Below are positions 19,901-34,900 of a stretch of DNA of 64,000 nt, piece by piece (the stretch's first letter is position 1; each line of letters starts with the position of its first letter). The DNA is from a bacterium. Its GTDB lineage: Bacteria > Margulisbacteria > Marinamargulisbacteria > JABIPA01. Both the position numbers and the translations under genes were made by a program. Under the pieces are notes generated by a model, which had not been told where the DNA came from, did no database searches, and was given only the letters and a program-made list of their open reading frames with translations. The stretch spans positions 62,001-126,000 of the forward strand of contig JABIPA010000065.1 in NCBI GenBank assembly GCA_018698675.1, written 5' to 3'.

Positions 19901-22900
19901 CATATTCTTTTAAAGCCTATGCGGATGGTGAAAAGAATCTTTCATTTACAACGTCGGAAGAAATTTTGAATACGCAGATATCTATTTTAGATGCCTCAGG
20001 AAATGAGCTAAGTGGTATGTCGCTTCCCGTTAATTGGTCGTCTGATACGGCTGGTTCTATTTTGTGGAAGGGATTGAAATCGCCGTCTGCATATTGGGAA
20101 GAAGGTTTGTACACGGTTCAAGTGTCGATAACCGACATGGTAAATAATTCACAAACTTCGTCTTTCACTATAGAACAATTTCTTGATTTTCCGAATGTTT
20201 GGATGGAGGCCGAATTTGAAGCGATGAATCCGGCCTTAGGAGAAAAGTCATTTATTGTTCATGCCACACAGTCGTTAACAGATGCGACTCTTAAAATCGT
20301 GAAAACATCGGGCTCAAGCACTATTCAAACCATTTGGGATAATGCGTCGATTGAAAAGGGAGATCATCCTATTATCTTTGAAGGTAAAGATAGCAATGGA
20401 GCTTTATTAGCTGATGGGTATTATGAAATTCAACTCGATGCAGTAGCTGCCGATGGCTCGGATGTTTCAAATAAGTTACGACTCCAACTTAAATCACGTG
20501 GTCCAGATATTATTCCAAGATTAGAAACGAACGCAATGGGTCCTGAAGGATCGGTTACAATAACGAATGTTGATCCGGATCCGTCTTGGAAAATTGAAAT
20601 AAACCTAACAAAAGCAGATAAATCCTATATTGGACGATTAAAAATGAACCCTCATTATGAAGAGGTATCGTCTGACTTTTGGACCATAAAAAATTCAGAT
20701 AACAGCTTAAACCTTTCTCTTGAAGGCGATTATCAACTTCATATCAAGGTAACAGACGCAGCAGAAAATTTTTCAGAGACTTGGTTACCGTTTTCTGCTT
20801 ACTCCGAATTAACAGCTTCAATTACCTATAAAGGTCCAACATTTTTCACACCGAATAGTGATGGAATTGACGATGTGTTTGACGCAGAATTATTGATTTC
20901 TGGCTCGGAAGAAAGCTATCTCATGAATGCGTGGATAGAATCGGACGGTGGACGTTTACTCCGTCAGTTTAGAGACAAACAAGTGGTATCAAATGGTGAA
21001 TCGATATCCGTTATTTGGGATGGAATTGATGAGCAAAGCGTTGAGATGGAAGACGGTAAATATTGGCTTGTTGCTGCATTAGTGGATGGAAACGAGCAAG
21101 AACTTACGAAAGAAAGTTTACCAATTTTGATGATTAGAGACATGTTAGATGTGATAGGTGATGATACGTTATGGTCATTTAACCCGGCATTAAATGATCC
21201 AGGTACACTAAGTTTAACGGTCACCGCATCTCAAACCCTAAAAACATATGATTCTGGAACCGTAGAGGTCAATGCGGTTATGGATGGGAAGTCGTTTTTT
21301 TCCGTTGGAGTAAAAGCGAAAGAATCGTCTCAGATTGAGGTTCCAATTGTTTCACTTATCGAATTAGAAGACGGAATCTATCCGGTTCAAATGAGCTTAG
21401 AAGATGAATATTTTGGGTTGAGAACTCATTTGCTTGGAAATATAACGATAGATACTTTAGTCCCTTCTGCTCCTTCAATAGTATCAACTGGTTTTGCTAC
21501 GTATGACACGAGCTTACGTGTGACTGTAGATGCAGAAACCGATTCTGAATTAAACGTATCGTTGTTTGACGAGGAACTTGGTTCTTATCAGCTTGTTTTA
21601 AATCAAAAATTAAGTGACGCCTCTTTTGTATCGGGTACAGATGAGGACGATTCTATGTCGAGATATTTAGTAGATATTCCTTTAGTTAGTGGATTAAATT
21701 TACTTCAACTAGAAAGTGTAGATAGTGCTCAGAATACCTCGAATACACTTGATAACATGTATGTTTGGAAGGAAACCTCTCGACCGACATTAACGAGTAT
21801 CGATGTCCCTCTCATCGCGAGTTCATCATTTACAGTAACGCTTGGTTTTTCGAAACCTATGCGCCCGGTGTTGGGAGATTCCTGGGTTGCTGTTGGTGAT
21901 GAATCAATTCGTCCGTCGACTATCGACTGGCAAGATCCTTCTACCTTTAACGTTGGTTTTGATGTTGTTACATTGAACAGTACACTTGCCCTAACATTTG
22001 ACAGCTTAGACATTGGGCATTCTGGGGTATCAGGAGTATGGGTATCTGGTCTTGAAGATATCGCGTATGCGGACCTACTTCTAGAATCGGTGTCTAGTTC
22101 TCTGGACCATATTGTCGCGACACTCATTTTAGATTCTATTGTCCCGTCGGCTCCGGTTATCGATGTATCGTCTCGAACGAGTGGCGATAGTTTGGTGATA
22201 GTTGATGGTGAGATAGATACAACCTATATCGTTTATGAATCTGACTTGGTAATTGAGGAAGGTCAAATGGAAACAGCAACTCAATCGGTCACTCTAGATT
22301 TAAGTGAAGGTGTTCATGACCTTGAATTTTCTTTAAAAGATAGTGCCGGGAATGAATCGGAACGGGTATCTGGAAGCATACGTGTTGATATCTCTACACC
22401 AGTAATCTCTGATTTTTCGTTTGATGAAGGGCCTCATAGTACAGGTACAGTAACGGTTTCTATTACAGTTTCAGATAATGATGGGATTCATTCTAGTTAT
22501 TCTGATACCGAATCGACTACTTCTGACGGGATAAGCGTTTTGTTCAACGATGAATCCATGGTAATGGAAGAAGAAACACTAACGATCTCGGACATAGACG
22601 ACATCGGTTTTTCCAAAACAACGATTGAACGATTGTATTCGATCACTATTTCGGATGATACAACTCAAGGTACGGCAGATATTGTCGTAACGGTAACAGA
22701 CAAAACGGGAAATGAATCGGTGTCTTCGAATACCTCAATGTTGATAGATACAATAGAACCACGGGCACCAGGTCTTGAGGAAATACCATATATTATTGGA
22801 AGGATTGAACAAACGTTTCTTGTTGACGCTGAACAGGGAAGTTTATTGAGTCTTTTTGCAAATGATAGCCTGGTTTCAGATACTCTCGTTTCAGAGAATC

Positions 22901-25900
22901 CTCATTATTTAAGCTTAGATTTAGACGAAGATATTTATAGTTTGAAAGCCTTTTCTACAGATATGGCTGACAACGTGTCTCCTACCTCAACACATTCTTT
23001 AGTCGTTGATTTGACGGATCCTCTGTTGACATCATTATCGTCGTCTTATGCAAGTTTATCCTTAAATTCACCATCGTCGTCGATAGAAATTTCGGATGGA
23101 AAATTTGATATTTTTGTATCCGTTGATGATGATCATTTTTGGGGAGCAAATTCACCTAGTAATACGAGTGATGATGAATCCAATTTAACGGATCTACCTT
23201 CGGCCTTATCTGTGTATTTTAATTCAGAAAATATTCCGTTTACTGATGCTTCTCAGGTTGATGGTCAAACTATTTTTAGATTCGCTTCTTCCATATTACC
23301 CGTTCAAATAAATGAAGAGTCTATAGAACCAAGTATAAATAGTGAGGCCATTGATAGCGGGCATCAATTATCTGAAGACATTGTAGACGGTCGTGTTGAT
23401 TTGCAAATCGATCTTAATGATGCAGCTGGGAATAGTGTGAGTGTGGTGAATCAATCGTTTATTTTGGATAGAGCGGCGCCAGATAAGCCAACAGTTACGT
23501 TTCTTAGCGATACAAGAACTGTCGAGAATGAAAACACGATAAATAGCATAAATGCGATAACAGGTATGCCTACTTATTTAACAAATTTAAATGATGTTTC
23601 TTTTCAATTTAATGGAGATGCCATGACAAGTCTTCATTATTTAGATCTTATAAATGGTGACGCAACAAAATTGATTGATTCGTTCGATTTTGATGGCGAC
23701 GAAACATTTAATTTTAATTTAGATGAAGGCGATCATCAGCTAACGACGACTCTTTATGACATAGCGGGTAATTCATCAGCTATAAATGAACATATGCTTG
23801 TTATTGACCAAACCCATCCATTAATTTCGGGCTTACCTTATGTGCTTCAGTATCAGAGCACAGGAAACCTTGAGGTATCTGCTGTAATTACCGATAGTCA
23901 CTTTTGGGGCCCGAGTTTAGGAACAGATTCAGATCTAATTACGGAGGAAATTTTAAAAAGACCATCAGCAGTCGTCGCCTTTATTAACGAGGTTCCAATG
24001 ACCTTACATCATTCAAGTCTTAAAAATGGAGCATCAACCTTTGAATTTGGAATTGTTCTTGAACCACTTATTACGGATTCTGAGCTCGTTCAAACAGGAG
24101 CGGCTTCTATTCTTGATGGGATTTCGACACTCGTTATACAGGCAACAGACGCCGCTGGAAATTTGTCTGAAGTTACTAACACTAAAATACTAATTGATAG
24201 AGTTGCTCCCATTGTTCCTAGTCTTTCATTTGAAAACTACGAGGACACGACCCTATTTGATGGTGTTATTTTAAGTACTAAAAATATCCATACGCTCAGA
24301 ATTATCGGGGAATCAGGGACGATTATTAGGGTCGATGATGAAATGGAAATGTCCCCTACCTTTGTAACTTCAATTAATGATTTTGATGGGGATACGACCG
24401 TAGGCTTGAGTTTAGCAGAAGGCGAGCATCTTATTACGGTGAGTTCCACGGATTTTGCAGGGAATGTCTCGACTCAAACTCAAGTAATTGTTATTGATAC
24501 GATTCAGCCATTATTAAGTGGACTTCCGGATAGCCCTCGTCACGAAACGATTGGTGATATTTCTATTTCTCTTTTAATAGAAGACCTAAATTTTTGGGGT
24601 CCTATTAATGGAACGGGAGGCCTCAATTTTGAAGACAATCTACTAACACGACCCGATGCCGTAACCGTCCTATTTAACGAAACACCAATGGAATTGGAGT
24701 CAACGTCTCCCTCAGGAAATAGGACTCAACTCAACTACACCCTTAATTTTGAGGCAGGGTTCGCACCGGATGGACCATCTACACTTCGGGTTACGCTTAG
24801 TGATGCAGCAGGAAATACACGTGTAGAATCGTCAGATAATTTAATTATTGATACTGTTCGTCCAGAAATTCCTACTATTGAGATTGAAACCTATGATAGA
24901 ACCCAAAACGCGTCGTTTCTTACGGCTGATTCGGTTGTGACCCTCAATATTCTTGGAGAATCTGGTACTACCCTCGATTTAGTTATGGAACGAGACGACG
25001 TTCAAACACTTTTACATACAGAGGTTAGTTTTAATGGAGATATTTCTATTCCCGTCGAATTGAACGAAAATAATCAATCGGTGCGAGTTGTACTAACAGA
25101 TACCGCAGGTAATACCTCAGAAACGATTCAATCGCTTGTATTAGATACGACTCAAGCCTTGATCTTGGATTTTCCGATAAATACCTATTACCAAAGTAGC
25201 CAAAATGTTGAGCTCAGTTTCACCCTTGAAGATAGTCATTTTTGGGGGCCGAATCTAGGAACCGGTTCGGAAACAGACGCACAAGAAATAGAAGACCGAC
25301 CAGACGCAGTGTCCGTTTTAGTTAACGATAGGCCTATGGTTCGTGACCAGGTAACGCCTTTTCAAGATAAAACTCAACTTCGTTATATTTTTCCGTTTGA
25401 TGAGACGAATCCTTTAGACGATGGTGTGGCAGAACTTGTTATCACCGCATTTGATAAATCTGGAAATACCAGTTCAATTCAACTAAGCGACCTAATAATT
25501 GATACGGTTATACCAGCAGCTCCTCAATTTAACGGATTAGTGGATTTGACACCTCTTAAAGAAATTTCCTTTACTGTGGATTCGGAGTTAGGGTCGACGC
25601 TAACTTTGAATGATAATGGAATCTTATCGGCTTCGATAACATCCGTAGATGTTCAGACCGAACTTACTATTTCTGTCTCTGAAGGCGTTCATGATTTTGT
25701 AGCTTATAGTACAGATCTTGCAGGAAATACATCGTCACAAACATCTTTTTCCTTCGTCGCTGATCATACGATTCCTACTGTGAATCAGCTGAACTTGCTT
25801 GGGAACAGAGACGTTACCTTTGATGATAAACGTTTGTTTTCGGTCATTTTTTCTGAGCCTATGGACACAGATACACGCCCTACAATTAGTGTTCGGTTAA

Positions 25901-28900
25901 AGTCTGGCGATCGGTTCGTTCCTAGTTATAATTTTATTAGCTCAACGGTACTTTCAGGCGAACTCTCTTATCAATTAGGCGATGATGGAGATTCTGTTTT
26001 TGAAATCAGTGGCGGCATCGATTTGGCTGGAAACCAGATGTCAGGAATTGTGCGAGAAGGATATCGTGTTGATACAATCTCTCCTCTAGTTCCTCAACTT
26101 ACTGGCTTACTACCAACATCCAATTCGTCGACAGTAACATTTAATGTGATTGGTGAGTTAAATTCTTCCTTGTTTATTTATGAGGGCGAAAATGTAATCC
26201 ACTCAGGTCTAATGGAATCATCACCTCAGCTTGTTTCTATATTGTTGGGAGAAGGTGCTCATGACCTTCGGGTATTTCTTTCGGATGCTGCTGGAAATCG
26301 GTCATTGGACGAGGAATCTAGTTTATTTGTTGATTTGACGACGATTCAGGTTACGGATGTCGTGCTAGAAGACGAGCCAGATGTTACGGATCCCTCAATT
26401 GAAACATCTGTTTTACCGTCGGGCTCATATCACGTACGCATAGATTTTTCCGAATCAATTGATAGGTCAGTTTCTGCCTCGATTACGATTAAAAATGGGT
26501 CAGGAGAAATCGTTTCACATACTCTATCTTCTCTTTCTACGACGGACCTACGACTTAACGTACATTATGATGATTTAGATAGTGGTCAAAGTACGCTTTT
26601 ATTGGACGATATTTTCGACACAGCGGGTAATAAATTAGTCCCCTTTTCATATGATCTTTATTTTATTGATGCCGTAGAGCCGTTACCTCCTGTATTTTTA
26701 GACCCTGTTTTCTTATCTAAAGATTCTAACCCTCAATTTAGAGTTTCTGGAGAGGAACATTCCGAACTAAATATGTTTTTAGATGATAGTCTTCAGTTCA
26801 CAACGGACGTCGAAGATACTCCTCATGGGTTTCATTTATTTTTGGAACCCGGTACACATGTTTTAAGAGCCCAATTGACAGATGATGCTGGAAATCATTC
26901 TCTTTCGGCTACACATGATATTATCATCGATCAAACCCCACCTACCTTTATCACTGCGTCTGGTCCGAGCGGTTCGTTTACCCAAGAAACGGTTACTTTT
27001 TCAATTACAGTTTCCGATTCGTATTTATGGGGTCGGTCATATGAAGAAACGATGCCAACTGTTTCAGCATCGATTAACCAGCGAACCTTATCATTTAAGT
27101 CGTATAAAAGTGAGAATGATAGTTTGAATCAAACGACGACCTTTATATTTGAGACATCGATTTCTAACTCTGACACACAAGGACCTGCAAATGTAACCTT
27201 TATTGTGCAGGATTTTGCTGGTAATCAACTTAATCATGAATGGACGGATTTAGTTATAGATACAGTTAATCCTAATCAACCGTCTATATTGAATTTTGAA
27301 CCTCTTGTTAATTCAAGCAATATTTCTTTTGATATCACGTCCGACCCATCGTCAACAATTGAAATGCTTGATAATGGTGTTATTATCGCTACCTCGAGCC
27401 GATTGGACGGCGTTTATCAATTGCACCTTTCGTTTACGGAGGGAAATCATTATCTAGAACTTATCGCTATTGATGAAGCTGGGAATCGTTCATCTTCATC
27501 AAACTACGGTCTTGTTGTGGATTTGAGCCAGGCAGTTTTTAGTGATATTTCAATTCTCGATAACTATGAGCAAGGTAACTCGATATCATTAAATTTTTCT
27601 ATTTCGGATGGGCATTTTTGGGGCTCTCAACACTCTACAGGTTCCGAATCTGACGCGCTACATTGGGCGAGTCGGTTAAATTCGATTGGCGCTTATTTTA
27701 ACGAAAAACCGTTCGTAATTGATCGAGTAACCGGATTAGATGGAAAAACCTTCGTCGATGCCACGTATTCAATTCCACAAAATGAGACCCAGGGAATTGG
27801 GATCGTGCGTCTGAGTAGTTTAGATAAAGCTGGAAATATCTCCTCAACTATAAATTCGACTATCTTTATAGATACGATTAATCCAGTCGCGCCCTCTCCT
27901 CTTTCAGCGGAGTCTCTGATAGACCAATCAATATATACCGCGACATTTAACGTAGAAATAGGAACCCGGTTAACAGTCGTTGAAGATGGCTTAAACCTTG
28001 TTACAATCGAAAACAGCGTGAACCCCCAGGCGATTTCGGTGGCACTTTCTGAAGGAATTCACCATTTAGATTTATTTCTTACAGATGATCATGGAAACGA
28101 GTCGGATGTATATGAACAATCCGTTGTTGTTGATTTAACACCTCCAGTGGTTTTTGGTTTACCTCAAGAGATACGTTACAAGAATGAGGGTCTTTTTGAT
28201 CTTGTGTTTTCAATTCACGATATTAATTTTTGGGGTCCATCATTGGGAACAGGGTCGGCAGACGACACGGATCAATTAGAAAATCGGATGTCATCAATTG
28301 TTGCAGACTTTAATGGTAATCCATTGATCGTAAAAAGCATTCTATCGGATGGGGGTGATTCCTTACTTACCTATGAAATACCAATATATGGTGAGTCCGA
28401 CCCATTTCCTTCAACCCAAGGATTATCATCGTTTTCTATCACGCTCACAGATGCTGTTGGTCATGTCACGTCTACATCTAATCAATCGTTTATTATAGAC
28501 ACAATTGCTCCAAATAAAGCTATTTTTTCAAGATCAATTGATGGTATTACACAAATACTAACTCAAGGAGATAATATCTTGATCGATACAGTCACTCCAA
28601 CCTTTACAATAACTGCGGAAGAATTTTCGACTCTTTCTATTTATGGCGAACAGGATGGCGAGAATCTAGAACTTAAAACTATTTCCCAATTTAATGGTGA
28701 CGAAGTCGTGTCCTTGAACCTTACAGAAGGTATTCATTTGCTTAAGGCTTATGTAGCGGATCGTGCAGGAAATATCTCTCAAGAATCAACATTTACTGTC
28801 ATTGTTGACACAACGAGTCCAGTGATAAGCAATGTACCCTCTATTAGGACGTATCACAGTGTAGGTGATATTGACGTTTCCTTTTCTATTGAGGACATTA

Positions 28901-31900
28901 ATTTCTGGGGGTCATCTCATGGGACAGGATCTCTCGACCATTCATCGGAAATACAATCGAATCCGAACGCTATTTCTGTGATGTTTGGATCGTTACCAAT
29001 GACATTACTGACAGCTACGGTAAATGGTAACACTATGGATTTGGTTTATAGGTTATCTTTAGTTTCACTATCGGATGATCCTGAAAACGGAGTCGATTTA
29101 ACATCTATTCAAGGAGATGTCTCATTAATAATTACCGCTACAGATGCAATTGGAAATTCTGCGACGGAGACAAATTCTAGCTTTGTCATTGACACTATTT
29201 CTCCACTTGGGGTTAGTTTTTCTTATACTGATGAATTGAATCAAACTCACGCCGTTAGCGAAAATGAAACGGTTCTATTCTCTCAATCGTCTGTAACCCT
29301 AAATCTTTTTTCAGAAAATCAGTCTGATGTTTTACTTTATGACGAAATTAATGGTGTGTCATCACCGCTTGTCGATATTCAAAATTCGACTGGTAGCGAA
29401 GTATTAAACCTTACTCTTTCTGAGGGAACTCATTTACTCACAGCGAGACAAATCGATTTGGCAGGAAATTTGTCTCCATCCACATCAATCCAACTCGTTA
29501 TTGATAAAACCCCGCCAGTTATAGCGGACCTTCCTACTGAAACCACTTATCAATCGTTTGGTGATTTTGACGTGTCATTCACAGTTTCCGATACAAATTT
29601 TTGGGGAGCGTTACTTGGAACAGGCTCTGTAGATGACTCGAATAATTTTGCCGAAAATCCATCGGCTGTATCGGTTTCTCTTGGTGGACGCCAATTATCG
29701 TTTGTCGAATCCACATCGTCGAACGATCAACTGACGCTTCTTTATCGCCTATCTCTGGATACAGAATCTTCGATTGATTATTCGTCGTTTCAAGGGCAAT
29801 TGGATCTTGTTGTTACAGCCGTAGATCGTATTGGGAATTTGAATCGTATCACGAATCCATTTATTTTTGTTGATACTGTTTCTCCCGTATCTCCACTTAT
29901 CGATGAACCTGCAAATCATGTCGGTGAATCGAATTTGGAAGAACCTGGGGTTTTGCTTGTAAATGATATCGCTGTGGACGTGGAGATTTCTGGGGAATCA
30001 GGGTCTAGGTTAGAACTATATGATGCGTTTGAAGGCGAAACGTCATTGTTGATGACCATTGGATCTTTTAGTGGGAGCGATGTTGTGGGGCTTTCGTTGC
30101 TAGAAGGGTTTCATCACCTTTCGGCTAAACTAATTGATTTGTCAGGAAATGAATCAATTCATTCAGAATTTACTGTTCTAGTTGATTTATCGTCACCCCA
30201 AATTTCGGGACTTCCGACAACTATTTCTTACGCTAAAGAAGGGCCTCTCCAGGTTAGTGTATCCGTATTAGATGATCATTTTTGGGGCCTTAGTGACCCT
30301 ACGGGTTCTCTAAATGATTCGAATCGTTTATTGGCAAGACCAACCGCGATTACCGCCTTACTTAACGGAAACCCGATGTCATTGACTTCTATTCAAGCAA
30401 ACGGTGTTTATTCGGACCTCGTTTTTCAAACAGATATTAAGGACGATCAAGACCCAATAAACCCGCAACAACAAGGCATTGCCTCTTTGCAAATTGACGC
30501 AATCGATAAAGCAGGAAATTTATCGACAACGCTAAACACGACCATAATTGTCGATACGATAGCACCAATTTCTCCCGTTTTTGATGAATCGATTTACCCA
30601 TTTATAAATGGAGCTGGTTTAACAAATTTGAGTTCAGTTGATGTGAGAATTACAGGAGAACACGATACACACTTGTCGCTTTTTGACACCGTCGATTCGA
30701 TGGAAACGACTCTCTATACTAATCCTGAATTTGATGGAAATGAAACCATTTCTCTTTCTTTGGTAGAAGGAACTCACTCATTGTCTTCTGTTCTAGATGA
30801 TAAAGCAGGAAATCAATCGTCGATGTCGACTTATAATTTAGTCATTGATCAAACGGCTCCTGTTTTAACGAATTTAACTATTATATCTAGCCCTGTTAGT
30901 TCAAATAGAACACTTAGTTTTGCAGCCACCTTTTCGGAAGACTTGAATCCAAGCCAGTTGCCGTCACTATCATTTATTACAGAACCTGGTGTAGAACGAG
31001 CGTCTCAATTTGTGTTTGACGGTGGTTCTAACCTTTCAGGAACTATCCAGTTTTTTGATGGAGACGACGGTCAATCGGCATTCGTGGTTAAAAGCTATTC
31101 GGATATGGCAAGTAATATGGGATTAGAGCAATCGGAACCAGGGTTTGTAGTAGATACAATTTCTCCCGTCATTCATTCAGTTCAAGTAATGGATTCTAAT
31201 GGAATGGAAGATAGCTCTCCACTTTGGTTTTCTGATAAATCGATAGTCATCATTTTTAGCGAACCGGTTACAGAAGGTCTTGTGAATTTTGGGGCACAAG
31301 CACTCACGGTGATTAAGGAATCTGATACACGTTGGATAGCAAGTCTTTCTCAATCCACATTAACCACGCTCGGAAATGGGAGTCACCTTCTACAAATTGT
31401 AGGATTTAAGGATTTTGCTGGGAATACAATATCAAATTTTTCATCGTCTAAAGATCTCGATATTAGGGCTCCTCTAATTCAAGATGTATCCTATTCAATG
31501 GATCACTTTAACGGTTATCTAACGAGTTCTGAACTATCGGCGCAAAATCTATCATTAGGCGTTGGAGATCTTATGGTTTCTATAAATATGACAGAGCACG
31601 TCCTGTATCCAAGTTTTGAACTATTGGTTGATGGCGTTTCTGTACAATTATCGCCTGTTGGATCCGTTCAGACATTTAACTCTGGGCTATTTACAGCAAC
31701 TTTGGTTAAAGAGGATATATTGTCGTTTGACCATAATAATTTGGATACTCGACTAAATGCCGTGTCAGGAAAAGATAATGCGGGGAACTCAATTGATTCT
31801 GGTGATTTCTTATCGACTGCCGATTTGGAAGCGCCCGTTATTGTTAGTCATGAAGTAGTGAACGGTTTATCTGTAGATAGGAATAATACTTATTATGCTG

Positions 31901-34900
31901 TTATTAAACCCTACGGCATTTCAGGCGAACAAGACCGTGTGAATTTACGATTTGAGATGAACGAAGAAGCATTAAACCCCGTCATGGATATTAGAGAAGT
32001 AAGTACAAATGTGCTTGTGAAATCTTTATCGACATACACGCAACTTGATGACGAAGGAACCTGGTTTGACTTTGTTTGGGATGGAACAGACGATAATGGC
32101 GATTTAGTTGGAAATAGACGCGAGGAGCATTTTTATAGGGCCTCGATTTATTCTACCGATAGAGCTGGTAATGCCGCCGTTAGTAATACGGATGGTTATA
32201 TAAAAGTTCAACATATGGACTTAACTCCCGATTGGATTTCTACAAATTTATCTAGTCCTGTTGCTCCTTCGTTGGGAATCAATAATAGAGTTCATCTTCA
32301 GTTTCAAACCGAGGTTTTAGATCATGCTATTCGAACAAGTGCTGACTTTAGAGAAATGTATCCCGAACAGTCGTTTAATCTTTTTTCTAGTACTCAAATT
32401 TGGGGAACTCAACGTACCGAAATATACCAAGGGACATCTGGCTTGGACGTTAACGGTTTAACTCTGAAAAGAACGTTCGAGTCTAACGTTACTAATCCCT
32501 TTACGCCTATTGATGTGTATTGGGATGGACGAGACGAGTTAGGCACCTTGGTTGACGATGGTATTTATTCTTTTAGAATTGTTGTAACCGATTTGGCCAA
32601 TAATTTTTATGAAAGTGATGTACGGACTGGGACGATTGATAATACATCGCCTGTTATCCAATCTGCATCGATTTTATCTGATCATACATCATCAAATACG
32701 GTCGGCGTATCATACGTAATATCTGATAATTCGGATACGGACATGTATGCCCAATCCATGACATCTTTACTAACACCGATACCTACGTCTACCGGGTCAT
32801 TGATTTCAAATACAGTAACAATTTTACCGGTCGACGGAAGCCAACGGATATGGTTTCAGGCAAAGGATGCCGCCGGTAATACATCCGCTTCTACATACGA
32901 TACCGTGGTAAGAGATACGATTGTCCCGGATGCCTCTGTTAACTGGATTGGTGGGCGTTTGGCTTTAGATGGTGCAACTATCGAAACGACTCAAGATCTT
33001 CAATTAACGATAACTCCAAACGATGTGAATTTTGATGAAGGGACCGTTACCTTTCTTGGACAATCTCAGTCATTTACGTCGACGGCTACTAAAACAATCC
33101 AAATAAACTCTGGAACGTATATTGAAAACTTGACACTACATTTACAGGATATGGCTGGCTTAACAAAGGAAATCATTTATTCTATTTCTGTTGATACTGA
33201 TGCTCCAACATTTACTTTGGGTTCGGTATACGCGACCCGAACATCGGCGTTGGTTAGCCCTACCCTTTCAACTATTTCTGATACTCATCTCCCATTAAAA
33301 ATTTGGAGGAAATTGAACCAGGGGTCTTTCGAACTTGTATCGCAATTAGAAAGCCACACGAATGGAGCTGTTAGCCAAGTTATTGATTCGATTACACTTC
33401 CTTCCGAAGGCTTGTATTCAATTGCTTATAAGGTTGAAGATGGTTTTGGAAATACCTCTCCAGTTCAAACGGTATCTACTCATTTTGATAGCTCGGATCC
33501 AGTCATTACTGTTTCGCCAACGGGATCAACGGCTTGGAGAACATCAGCAATTGGAAATATATCTATTTCGGCTAGTGATTCAGGAACGGGAGTAAATGAA
33601 CTTATCTATTTATGGAATTCTTCATCATGGGGCTCGGCTGTTCCGGTTCCCGCAAATGGACTCGTAACGATTCCATCTGAAGGTGACCATACACTTTGGA
33701 TAAAAGCGGTTGATAACGCTGGAAATATAAAAACAATTGCACATCAATATAAACAAGATACTCATGCACCAAGTTCAGGGCACACACCTACTCCATCAGG
33801 ATGGTCAACAACTACGATAGGACCGATAACATTATCCGCAAATGATACCTCGCCTGGTTCGGGTTTGGGAATAAATAGATATACGTGGAACAGTAGTAAC
33901 TTTTCTAGTGGAACGACATATAATTCTGGGAACTCTGTAACTATTCCTTCCGAAGGTTCGCATGTGTTGAGAACGCAAGCAACGGATGCTGCAGGAAATG
34001 TCGGTTCATCAAGCTATTGGATATATCGGCAAGACACCCTTCATCCAATAGTTTCTGCCAATAAATCGAGTTCGAATTGGTCTACAAGTACGATAGGCAC
34101 AATTACTCTATCTAGCTCAGATACATCTCCTGGGTCCGGGCTATCAAGCATGTCATACGAATGGAATGATTCTTCTATGAGTTCACCTGCGTCATTTACA
34201 AATGGGCAAACTATTAATGGCCCGTCGGACGGAAGTCATACGTTGTATTTGAAAGCAACGGATGTGGCAGGTAATGAAACGACTTGGAGTGGAGATTATA
34301 AACAGGATAGGTCTAATCCCGTGGTTTCAGGAACGCTTTCGGATCCCAATTGGAGAACAAGTTACGTTACTGGAGTTACTCTTTCTACAGAGGATGATAG
34401 TTCTGGATCAGGACTTAATGAATCGAGATACTATCTTGGCGGAAATAGTGATGAAGATGCCGCTAGAGCAGGGACCCCGTTTATTAATGGGTATCGTATA
34501 AATGTGTATAGTGAAGGAACGAATTATCTACATATTTATGCTAATGATAAGGCGGGCAGGGAAAGTGCAATTTGGACAGGTATTTATAAAATAGATACGA
34601 TTCATCCAATTGCATCCGCAAATAAATCCTATGTTGGGTGGCGAAGAGATAGAATCGAAATTATAGGAAATATAACGTTATCTGCATCTGATTCTGTTTC
34701 TGGTGTATATTCAGCTAAATATTGGTGGGGCGATTCGGATGTATCTGCTGGAACCGAATTTAGCAATGGCGACACAATAACCATTCCATCCGAAGGAGAG
34801 AATACGCTTTTTGTTCAATCGTGGGATGTGGCGGGAAATGCAAGTGAGCCTTGGTCTGGTGTTTATAACGTGGATTCGAGTTATCCAGAAATATTAGTAA

